Assembly (NCBI RefSeq): GCF_019492185.1
Contig: NZ_JAICCF010000001.1
Coordinates: 1,426,001-1,490,000 of the forward strand
DNA length: 64,000 nucleotides
Reading direction: 5' to 3'
Source of the DNA: Chitinophaga rhizophila
GTDB taxonomy: Bacteria > Bacteroidota > Bacteroidia > Chitinophagales > Chitinophagaceae
Under the pieces are notes generated by a model. That model saw only the letters and a list, made by a program, of their open reading frames with translations, was not told the DNA's origin and did not search any database. Of the stretch, positions 9,824 to 16,072 are shown one piece after another. Each line of letters begins with the position of its first letter. The stretch's first letter is position 1. The position numbers were made by a program, and so were the translations under genes.

Positions 9824-9863
9824 ATGCCAAGTGGGCTAGCCATCAGGTTAGCCCACTTGGCAT
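9824..9863. terminator. Perfect 15-bp hairpin, first of a tandem pair
   Basis: Bases 9824-9838 pair perfectly with 9849-9863 across a 10-base loop. It sits between convergent genes (receptor on +, arabinofuranosidase on -). No strong T-run follows, so it may work together with the second hairpin. Confidence 0.7.
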
Positions 9864-9869
9864 ATAAGT

Positions 9870-9900
9870 AAAGGGCTGACTATCGTATAGTCAGCCCTTT
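9870..9900. terminator. Perfect 14-bp hairpin, second of a tandem pair
   Basis: Bases 9870-9883 pair perfectly with 9887-9900 around a 3-base loop. The stem starts with AAA and ends with TTT, so it can act in both directions. It begins 6 bases after the first hairpin, and the two stems have unrelated sequences. Confidence 0.75.
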
Positions 9901-9985
9901 ACGTTTGCTATAAAGTAATACTTTAACAATATGCTTATAGCTATATGATTTATAATCACTTAGGCATGCATTAATTAGCAACCGA

Positions 9986-11524
9986 TTACTTCAGTTCCAG
10001 TACGACGATAGAAGCAGGGGGCAGTTCAGCCACCAGTTGATCGCCTTGTTTCTTAGCGCCATTGAATTTCTCAATACGGATCTTATCAGGCTGCTGGAAA
10101 GTGTTTACATCTGTTACTTTTCCGGAAGTCAGTATCTGACCAGTTACTGCTTTCCATTTTACATCCTGCAGGCTGGTAGATATGCTGATCTTCTGGGTAG
10201 GATTCAGGTTAACCAGAGAGATATGCACAGCGCCTGTAGAATCCTGGGAAGCCGACACGTTTACGGACGGGATCTTTTCATCACCGGAAGTGTAGGCAGG
10301 GCTATTCAGCTGAACCGGCAGATATTGTGCATCATGGTGTACTTTATACAGATCGAACACGTGATATGTTGGCGTCAGCAGCATTTTTTCTTTTTCAGTA
10401 AGGATCAGCGCCTGTAATACGTTGATAGTCTGCGCCAGTTCTGCCATTTTCACACGGTCGCTGTGGTTGTTGAAAATATTCAGGGTACTGCCGGCAATCA
10501 GTGCGTCGCGCAAGCTATTTTGCTGATACAGAAAGCCTGGGTTAGTACCTGGTTCTACGTTTGTCCAGATACCCCATTCGTCTACAACCAGGGCTACACG
10601 TTTTTTCGGATCATATTTGTCCATGATAGCTGAATGTTTGATCACCAGGGAGTCCATGGCCAGACATTTCTTCATGGTAGTGAAGTATTCTTTCTCTGAA
10701 AAATTGGTAGCAGAACCTTTGTTATTCCAGGTTAGGGGCACTGTGTAATAGTGCAGGCTTACACCCCACATTTGTCCCAGCGGAATATTTTTCATGATGG
10801 TCTCTGTCCAGTTAAAATCATAATCACTAGCGCCGCTGACGATCTTTTTCAGGGGAGCGCCCGGATAGTTACGTGCGTAGGTAGCATATCTTCTGTACTG
10901 GTCAGCATAATAGGCAGCGGTCATATTACCACCGCAGCCCCAGCTTTCGTTACCCACTCCCCAGAAGCTTACTTTCCATGGGGCTTCATGACCGTTTTGT
11001 TTACGGAGGGCACTCATCGGGCTGATACCGTCGAAGTTCAGGTATTCTACCCACTTAGCCATTTCTTCTACCGTACCACTACCCACATTTGCAGAGACGT
11101 AAGGCTCTGTTCCGAGCAGTTCGCACAGTTCCAGAAATTCATGTGTACCAAAGCTATTATCTTCTGTTACACCGCCCCAGTTAGTGTTCACCATTTTCGG
11201 GCGCTGATCGCGGGGGCCGATACCATCACGCCAGTGATATTCATCTGCAAAGCAACCACCCGGCCAGCGCAGGTTCGGTATACGGATCTTTTTTAGAGCA
11301 TCTACTACGTCCAGACGGATACGGTCTTTCTTAGGTACATTCAATGCAGGATCTACCCAGAAACCATCATAAATACAACGGCCCAGGTGCTCAGAGAAAT
11401 GGCCGTATATATGACGGCTGATCTGGTGATCTGACTTAGGCTGTATTACCAGACTGGCGGTATGCTGTGCTTGCGTGGCAACGGTCCAGCACATTAATAA
11501 CAGGAAGGACAGCTTCTTCTTCAT
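9986..11524 (-). CDS. GH51 alpha-L-arabinofuranosidase
   Basis: A 512-residue exported enzyme that releases terminal arabinofuranosyl residues from arabinan or arabinoxylan. A clear signal peptide is cleaved near Gln20. The (beta/alpha)8 barrel carries the family markers: [19 protein letters not shown] near residues 86-104, the acid/base Glu193 in WGVGNESWG, and the nucleophile Glu316 in VVDEWGIW. A beta-sandwich C-terminal domain follows (about 385-512). Length is usual for GH51. The ATG start is directly followed by the signal peptide. It stands alone, with no SusCD or other plant-wall enzymes beside it, so it is not part of a visible utilisation locus. It converges with the TonB-dependent receptor. 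Confidence 0.95.
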   Translation of the reverse strand: MKKKLSFLLLMCWTVATQAQHTASLVIQPKSDHQISRHIYGHFSEHLGRCIYDGFWVDPALNVPKKDRIRLDVVDALKKIRIPNLRWPGGCFADEYHWRDGIGPRDQRPKMVNTNWGGVTEDNSFGTHEFLELCELLGTEPYVSANVGSGTVEEMAKWVEYLNFDGISPMSALRKQNGHEAPWKVSFWGVGNESWGCGGNMTAAYYADQYRRYATYARNYPGAPLKKIVSGASDYDFNWTETIMKNIPLGQMWGVSLHYYTVPLTWNNKGSATNFSEKEYFTTMKKCLAMDSLVIKHSAIMDKYDPKKRVALVVDEWGIWTNVEPGTNPGFLYQQNSLRDALIAGSTLNIFNNHSDRVKMAELAQTINVLQALILTEKEKMLLTPTYHVFDLYKVHHDAQYLPVQLNSPAYTSGDEKIPSVNVSASQDSTGAVHISLVNLNPTQKISISTSLQDVKWKAVTGQILTSGKVTDVNTFQQPDKIRIEKFNGAKKQGDQLVAELPPASIVVLELK

Positions 11525-12371
11525 AATTTAGAATTTATATACAAATTGACTTTGCTGATATTTTGGTGAAGACGTGGAATGCTTGCTAAGATAGAAAAAA
11601 TAAATGTCAATCATACAACTATTTTAATGCCGCGGTAATGCCTCACTTAACCCGGTGTGCTGCCTCTTTTTTCAGGCCGGGAGACGTGTTCGACCAGCTG
11701 GTGGAGGTATCTGTTGAGGCATGGATGTCAGCAGGCGACACGGGAAGTGAAAGCGAGAATTGTGAATGGGTATAGGAAGCCGGCCAGGCAGGCGGAGAAC
11801 GAAGGTAGCCAGGTTACCCAGGCAGGCACAGTGACTATTGCAGTTAGCTATATGAGATAGTCTGTCAGGCGGAGAACGAAGGAGTCCAGGTCACCCAGGC
11901 AGGCACAGTGACTATTGCAGTTAGCTATATAAAATGGTCATTCAGGCGGCGAACGAAGGTAAACAGGTCACCCAGGCAGGAACAGTGACTATTGCAGTTG
12001 GCTATATGAAATGGCCAGTCAGGCGGAGAACGAAGGTAGCCAGGTCTCGTAGGCAGGCACAGTGACTATTGCAGTTGGCTATATAAAATGGTCATTCAGG
12101 CGGAGAACGAAGGTAGCCAGGTCACCCAGGCAGGCACAGTGACTATTAATACAGCAAACACTCAACACCCAGTCAGGTAAACAATTGATAATTTCAGCAG
12201 TCAGGTATACAAAACCGTGAAGAAACTATCGTTATAAAGATATACATGACTGTGTCATGAAAGCAAAGCAAAACCCTTTCCCTGCAAAGATTCTGCAAGA
12301 TCAGACGTAGCGGGATGCGCAAATGCAGTGTGAGACTGCGATAGATTTTTTTGAAAAAACCCCATAAATAT
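11525..12371. other. Gene-free region containing the repeat array
   Basis: No credible coding sequence is seen between the arabinofuranosidase start and the tRNA-Gly promoter. The middle is filled by a 77-bp tandem repeat array, annotated separately. The 5' flank carries the upstream region of the arabinofuranosidase gene. Confidence 0.6.
11785..12147. repeat. 77-bp non-coding tandem repeat, about 4.7 copies
   Basis: The marker GGCGGAGAAC, or its one-base variant, recurs at 11791, 11868, 11945, 12022 and 12099, exactly 77 bases apart each time. Every unit also carries an AACGAAGG segment, a CAGGCAGG segment (GTAGGCAGG in the fourth), GTGACTATT and, except in the truncated last copy, GCAGTTRGCTATAT. 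Copies differ by a few substitutions. Because 77 is not a multiple of 3 and the spacing is conserved, the array is not selected as a protein repeat. There are no variable spacers, so it is not CRISPR. The function is unknown. Confidence 0.9.
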
Positions 12372-12401
12372 TTTGTGATTTCAAACAATGTTGTACATTT
12401 G
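12372..12401 (+). promoter_or_regulatory. Bacteroidota promoter for the tRNA-Gly pair
   Basis: TTTG at 12372-12375, an 18-base spacer, then TACATTTG at 12394-12401, matching TTTG-N18-20-TAnnTTTG. Transcription should begin near 12408, about 95 bases before the first tRNA. Confidence 0.7.
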
Positions 12402-12502
12402 CAATCCCAATCGCAAACAGCGCGAACGGGAACTACGAAAGTTCTTAATATAAAAGGCGGTTTTAAAAAGCAAATGCTGAATAAAACTTAGACTTTTCAC
12501 CT

Positions 12503-12575
12503 GCGGAAGTAGCTCATTTGGTAGAGCACAACCTTGCCAAGGTTGGGGTGGCCGGTTCGAGCCCGGTCTTCCGCT
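12503..12575 (+). tRNA. tRNA-Gly (anticodon GCC), copy 1
   Basis: A 73-base cloverleaf. The acceptor stem GCGGAAG pairs with CTTCCGC, the D arm is GCTC/GAGC, the anticodon stem is CAACC/GGTTG with loop TTGCCAA (anticodon 12536-12538), and the T arm is GCCGG-TTCGAGC-CCGGT. The discriminator base is T. CCA is not encoded. It is identical in sequence to the second copy 177 bases downstream. Confidence 0.97.
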
Positions 12576-12679
12576 CTTCTCTAAAGTACTGATAACAACT
12601 ATCGGCCTTTAGCAATCAAGTTCTTAATTATTGACTTCAGTTTACGTAATTCCCGTTATATGAACTGATACATTTACCT

Positions 12680-12752
12680 GCGGAAGTAGCTCATTTGGTA
12701 GAGCACAACCTTGCCAAGGTTGGGGTGGCCGGTTCGAGCCCGGTCTTCCGCT
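12680..12752 (+). tRNA. tRNA-Gly (anticodon GCC), copy 2
   Basis: Identical over all 73 bases to the copy at 12503, with a few matching flanking bases on each side (ACCT before, CTTCT after). The intervening 104 bases are otherwise unlike each other, so this is an old or homogenised tandem duplication. It is probably on the same transcript, ended by the terminator that follows. Confidence 0.97.
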
Positions 12753-12759
12753 CTTCTTT

Positions 12760-12793
12760 AAAAGTCCTGGTGTTATGCATCAGGACTTTTTTT
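12760..12793 (+). terminator. Rho-independent terminator of the tRNA-Gly operon
   Basis: AAAAGTCCTG at 12760-12769 pairs with CAGGACTTTT at 12781-12790, with extra G-T and A-T pairs toward the loop and a 7-base T-run (12787-12793). Confidence 0.9.
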
Positions 12794-13222
12794 ATGCCCC
12801 TGATAGCCGGCGTATTGCTACCGCACGCTGCTGTTTTCACCGCTTCAACCATCTATCCCTTCCGTCAATAGTTGTAAAAATCGATCTTCCCCCTTCCCAT
12901 TATCATTCAACAGTTTTTCACCAAATCAGGGTCTGTGTTTTAATCCGGCGTGCTCCCAAAAGGTCACTAAAAGGGCACCTCAATATCCCCGGGATATCCA
13001 AGTGCCCTTTTGGTGACCTTTTGATGAAGGAATCATGTGATACATTGACCGAACACTGAGCGCAAACAGCCCCGTTTCTTTGAACAGAAATAGTTATTAT
13101 TTATCTGCAGAAGTGAGTGAGTGACCAGAAAGCTGGACGGGAGTAAAGGGCAGCTGGCAGTTATTAAATATCGGTGGGAGATTACCAGGCGGAACCATAT
13201 ACATCCGGCGGAGCCGGGAAAT
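12794..13222. other. Intergenic region with a large palindrome
   Basis: No supported gene. The only structure seen is the long imperfect palindrome at 12958-13022, annotated separately. Open frames crossing this stretch also cross that palindrome or the tRNA terminator and are not credible. Confidence 0.55.
12958..13022. repeat. 65-base palindromic hairpin with 21-bp stem
   Basis: Bases 12958-12978 pair with 13002-13022 over 21 positions with a single G-T wobble. The 23-base loop itself holds a second near-palindrome, ATATCC-CC-GGGATAT. The stem contains AAAAGG...CCTTTT ends, so it could terminate in both directions. However, both flanking units already have their own terminators, so a mobile or REP-like palindrome is the alternative. 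Confidence 0.75.
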
Positions 13223-13254
13223 AAAAAAGCCTCCCGGGAACACCAGGAGGCTTT
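13223..13254 (-). terminator. Terminator of the 66-aa membrane protein gene
   Basis: On the - strand AAAGCCTCC (13254-13246) pairs with GGAGGCTTT (13234-13226) and is followed by a T-run to 13223. It starts about 20 bases after the stop codon at 13274. Confidence 0.85.
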
Positions 13255-13273
13255 ACCAATATAATAAATTAGC

Positions 13274-13474
13274 TTATTTATATTTAGGACTGTACAGGCT
13301 ACTTTCCGGTACAACTACTTCAGGTTTACCCTGATAGCGATGTTTAAACAGATTATAACATCCGCCTAATACAAAAGACAGCAGGCAGAAGATCGTCACA
13401 TAAAACAGGAAACGGGAAGATGATACCCAGCTACCGGTAAAGTCATTCTTATTTTCAACAGTATTGTGTTCCAT
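13274..13474 (-). CDS. Small single-pass membrane protein, 66 aa, unknown function
   Basis: A 66-residue protein: about 20 polar N-terminal residues, one hydrophobic helix (about residues 23-40, FLFYVTIFCLLSFVLGG), then a basic, proline-containing tail. I do not recognise the family. It is supported as a real gene by a matched promoter (TTG-N20-TAAGTTTG on the - strand just upstream) and a terminator just downstream, so it is a complete monocistronic unit. The start ATG is at 13474. The tail is probably cytoplasmic by its positive charge, but this is not certain. Confidence 0.7.
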   Translation of the reverse strand: MEHNTVENKNDFTGSWVSSSRFLFYVTIFCLLSFVLGGCYNLFKHRYQGKPEVVVPESSLYSPKYK

Positions 13475-13493
13475 AGCTATTAATTTCGCATTG

Positions 13494-13524
13494 CAAACTT
13501 ACGTCATGTCACATAATATTGCAA
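13494..13524 (-). promoter_or_regulatory. Promoter of the 66-aa membrane protein gene
   Basis: On the - strand TTG (13524-13522), 20-base spacer, then TAAGTTTG (13501-13494), followed 20 bases later by the ATG. This is the standard Bacteroidota arrangement. Confidence 0.6.
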
Positions 13525-13525
13525 G

Positions 13526-14557
13526 TTATTTTTCCAATGTTGAAAAAGTCCGCCGGTTCAGAAAGTAATACCGCCAGATCATAATACCATGAAAGACGCC
13601 GGACATCTCCAGCAAACGCTTCTGTGGCAGCCGGTCTTCTGACAGTTTATATTTCTTCCGCCAGCGCAAGTAATCGATATATGCCCGATAGATGGCTTTC
13701 ATATCGGCGGGTTTTCCCGCCACCAGACTCTTCACCCCTGCCAGTACATCCAGAAAGAAACGTTGGAATAAAACGATCCAGCGGTCAGCCGGATGCAGGT
13801 TTTTCCATAACATCATCAGGTTGTTCCTGAAGTTCAGGTATAACTTCCGGGGATTTCCCTGCGGCAGGCTCCCCCCTCCTACATGATACACAATTGAGTC
13901 AGGACAGTAACAGATGCGGTAACCGGCTCTTTTCAACCGCCAGCAAAGATCCACTTCCTCCATATGGGCGAAGAAATCTGCATCAAAACCACCTACTTCA
14001 TGGAAGCAGGACGAACGGATAAACAGCGCAGCTCCAGTGGCCCAGAAAATATCCTGCGCATCATTATACTGTCCTTCGTCTGGTTCTGTTGTATACAGTA
14101 TCCTTCCACGGCAGAAAGTATATCCCAGGATGTCCATCCATCCTCCGGCAGCGCCGGCATATTCAAATTCCGTCTTATTATGATAGAAACGTAGTTTTGG
14201 CTGACAGGCAGCCACATGGTGATCGCGCACCATCTGCGCTACTACCGGCTCAATCCAGCCGGGTTCCACCTCTACATCCTGGTTCAGTAATACGTAAATA
14301 TCAGCCTTTACATGTTGCAGGGCCATATTATAGCCTCCTGCAAAACCGTCGTTGGTGGGATTCTGTATGATGCCGACCTGCGGAAATTTCTCACGCACAA
14401 ACGCTACACTATCATCTGTTGAAGCATTATCCGCAACATACAGTTGCAGGTTCCCATAAGTGGACCGGCAGACAGATGGCAGAAACTTTTCCAGAAAACT
14501 ACGTCCATTCCAGTTCAATATAACAACAGCTACCGATGGTAATACTGACAAAAGCAC
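13526..14557 (-). CDS. GT2 family glycosyltransferase (rhamnosyltransferase-like)
   Basis: A 343-residue soluble or peripheral GT-A glycosyltransferase. VAVVILNWNG opens the nucleotide-binding fold, DNASTDDS is the donor-binding turn, LLNQDVEVEPGW holds the metal-binding acidic motif, and FDADFFAHMEEVDLCWRLKRAGY holds the catalytic-base region. These are the markers of the WbbL/RfbF-like group that adds sugars to surface glycans. No membrane helix is clear. The longest frame starts with GTG at 14557; a TTG lies two codons further in and no ATG is available near the conserved N-terminus. It stands alone between the small membrane protein and a divergent histidine kinase. Acceptor and sugar are unknown. 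Confidence 0.9.
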   Translation of the reverse strand: MLLSVLPSVAVVILNWNGRSFLEKFLPSVCRSTYGNLQLYVADNASTDDSVAFVREKFPQVGIIQNPTNDGFAGGYNMALQHVKADIYVLLNQDVEVEPGWIEPVVAQMVRDHHVAACQPKLRFYHNKTEFEYAGAAGGWMDILGYTFCRGRILYTTEPDEGQYNDAQDIFWATGAALFIRSSCFHEVGGFDADFFAHMEEVDLCWRLKRAGYRICYCPDSIVYHVGGGSLPQGNPRKLYLNFRNNLMMLWKNLHPADRWIVLFQRFFLDVLAGVKSLVAGKPADMKAIYRAYIDYLRWRKKYKLSEDRLPQKRLLEMSGVFHGIMIWRYYFLNRRTFSTLEK

Positions 14558-14665
14558 TCTTTTTCGCGTGAATAATAAATTTTTGCCTTACAAATATGCA
14601 ACAAATTATAATAGCTTCTGAGTCCACTACACTTATTGCACATTATACTTAATTTAGACGCCAGT

Positions 14666-15814
14666 ATGTTTAAACAGGTTATAGGCTGGAAGTTTGTACT
14701 GGTATCCACAGCGGTGATCATCATTGTGGGTACGATCTGGTACGTAAGCAGCATTGCCAGCAAACTGGAAGAAGAAGAAACCAAGAAAGTAGCTACCTGG
14801 GTAGCTGCTAACCGGGAATTACTTCAGGCTTCCAATGAGGCCAACCTGAATCTGGCCGTTGAGATTATCACAAATAATACCAGCATTCCCGTTATTATTA
14901 CAAACGAGAATGGTCATATCATTGATTCCCGCAATCTTGATACGACTAAGCTTGCCCGCAACCCGAAATACATGGAAGAGGAACTGGCTACCTTCAAAGA
15001 TCAGCACCCGCCATTCATCATGGAGATAGACGCCAAAAACAATCTGTATAATTATATTTATTACGGCGACTCCCTCATTCTGAAACAGGTACGCTACTAT
15101 CCATATATTCAACTGATTGTCGTAGCCCTCTTCGTGATCATATTACTGGTGGCATTATCTACCTCTAACCGCGCCACTCAGAACCTGCTATGGGTGGGTA
15201 TGGCCAAAGAAACTGCCCATCAACTGGGCACCCCGCTTTCATCTATCGAGGCATGGATAGAGATACTGAAAGAGCATGAAGGGAATGAAATGGTGGCTAC
15301 TGAATTACGGAAAGATGTAGACAGGCTGAAACTGATTACAGAACGCTTCTCCAAAATCGGCAGTGTGCCACAGCTGGAAGAGCATAATGTAGTGACGCAG
15401 GTAGAAGCTATGGTTACCTACATCCGCAAAAGAGCGCCACAGAAAGTGAAACTGACCATGCATTGCCGGGAAACAGAAATTCCTGTAATGATCTCTCCTT
15501 CATTATTTGACTGGGTCATCGAAAACCTGCTGAAAAATGCACTCGATGCTATGGAAGGAAAAGGAACAATAGATTTATATATCGAAAACCACCCCACTCA
15601 TATCATTATAGATATCACTGATAATGGCAAAGGCATCCCGAAGGCTAACTTTGATAAGGTGTTCAAACCGGGCTTCAGTACCAAAAAAAGGGGTTGGGGA
15701 CTGGGTTTGTCCCTGGCAAAAAGAATTATTGAAGAATACCATAAAGGGCGGCTAAATGTACGCTGGTCCGAGCTGAACAAGGGTACCACCTTCAGAATTT
15801 TACTAAGAAAATAG
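14666..15814 (+). CDS. Membrane sensor histidine kinase, orphan
   Basis: A 382-residue two-component sensor. Helix 1 (about 10-28) and helix 2 (about 147-165) bracket a periplasmic sensing segment of about 118 residues. There is no visible HAMP domain: only about 20 residues separate helix 2 from the H-box AKETAHQLGTPLSSIE (phospho-accepting His185). The ATP-binding part has the N-box ENLLKNALDAME, G1 DNGKGIP and the F/G2 region FKPGFSTKKRGWGLGLSLA. The ATG at 14666 is preferred over an in-frame TTG at 14636 because helix 1 starts right after it. No response regulator is adjacent. The gene is followed by tRNA-Leu. Confidence 0.93.
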   Translation: MFKQVIGWKFVLVSTAVIIIVGTIWYVSSIASKLEEEETKKVATWVAANRELLQASNEANLNLAVEIITNNTSIPVIITNENGHIIDSRNLDTTKLARNPKYMEEELATFKDQHPPFIMEIDAKNNLYNYIYYGDSLILKQVRYYPYIQLIVVALFVIILLVALSTSNRATQNLLWVGMAKETAHQLGTPLSSIEAWIEILKEHEGNEMVATELRKDVDRLKLITERFSKIGSVPQLEEHNVVTQVEAMVTYIRKRAPQKVKLTMHCRETEIPVMISPSLFDWVIENLLKNALDAMEGKGTIDLYIENHPTHIIIDITDNGKGIPKANFDKVFKPGFSTKKRGWGLGLSLAKRIIEEYHKGRLNVRWSELNKGTTFRILLRK

Positions 15815-15832
15815 GCTTTATTGTGAATTAAA

Positions 15833-15863
15833 TTTGTTCGTTATCAAAAACCGATTAATTTTG
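15833..15863 (+). promoter_or_regulatory. Promoter of tRNA-Leu
   Basis: TTTG at 15833-15836, a 19-base spacer, and TAATTTTG at 15856-15863: a full match to the Bacteroidota housekeeping promoter. The tRNA begins 15 bases after the -7 element. Confidence 0.8.
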
Positions 15864-15878
15864 CACCACTTCAAAGCT

Positions 15879-15962
15879 GCGGAGGTGGCGAAATTGGTAG
15901 ACGCGCTACTTTGAGGTGGTAGTGCCTGAAAGGGCTTGGGAGTTCGAATCTCCTCTTCCGCA
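15879..15962 (+). tRNA. tRNA-Leu (anticodon GAG)
   Basis: An 84-base class II tRNA. The acceptor stem GCGGAGG pairs with CTTCCGC (one G-T), the anticodon stem is CTACT/GGTAG with loop TTGAGGT (anticodon 15913-15915), the long variable arm is TGCC-TGAAA-GGGC, and the T loop is TTCGAAT. The discriminator is A. CCA is not encoded. Confidence 0.96.
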
Positions 15963-15969
15963 CAGCACT

Positions 15970-16005
15970 AAAGGAGTTATTTCATTACGAAATAACTCCT
16001 TTTTT
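15970..16005 (+). terminator. Terminator of tRNA-Leu
   Basis: A perfect 14-bp stem (15970-15983 with 15989-16002), a 5-base loop, and a T-run to 16005. Confidence 0.93.
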
Positions 16006-16072
16006 GTTTTTAAATGGTGGGTGGTTTTTGATAATCAACGACTTTAATACGTTGTGTATATAACAGACAATC

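Noticed and set aside
11657-11860. A 67-codon + frame at the start of the repeat array
   Set aside because: It runs only into the first repeat units; the 77-base period shifts the frame at every unit, so it is not a coding repeat.
11785-12147. CRISPR array
   Set aside because: The units are 77 bases and conserved throughout, with no constant-repeat/variable-spacer pattern and no cas genes.
12775-13059. A 94-codon + frame after the tRNA-Gly genes
   Set aside because: It begins inside the tRNA terminator and runs through a 65-base palindrome; no domain is recognised.
13033-13314. A 93-codon - frame overlapping the 66-aa membrane protein
   Set aside because: It crosses the terminator of the 66-aa gene and lacks a promoter.
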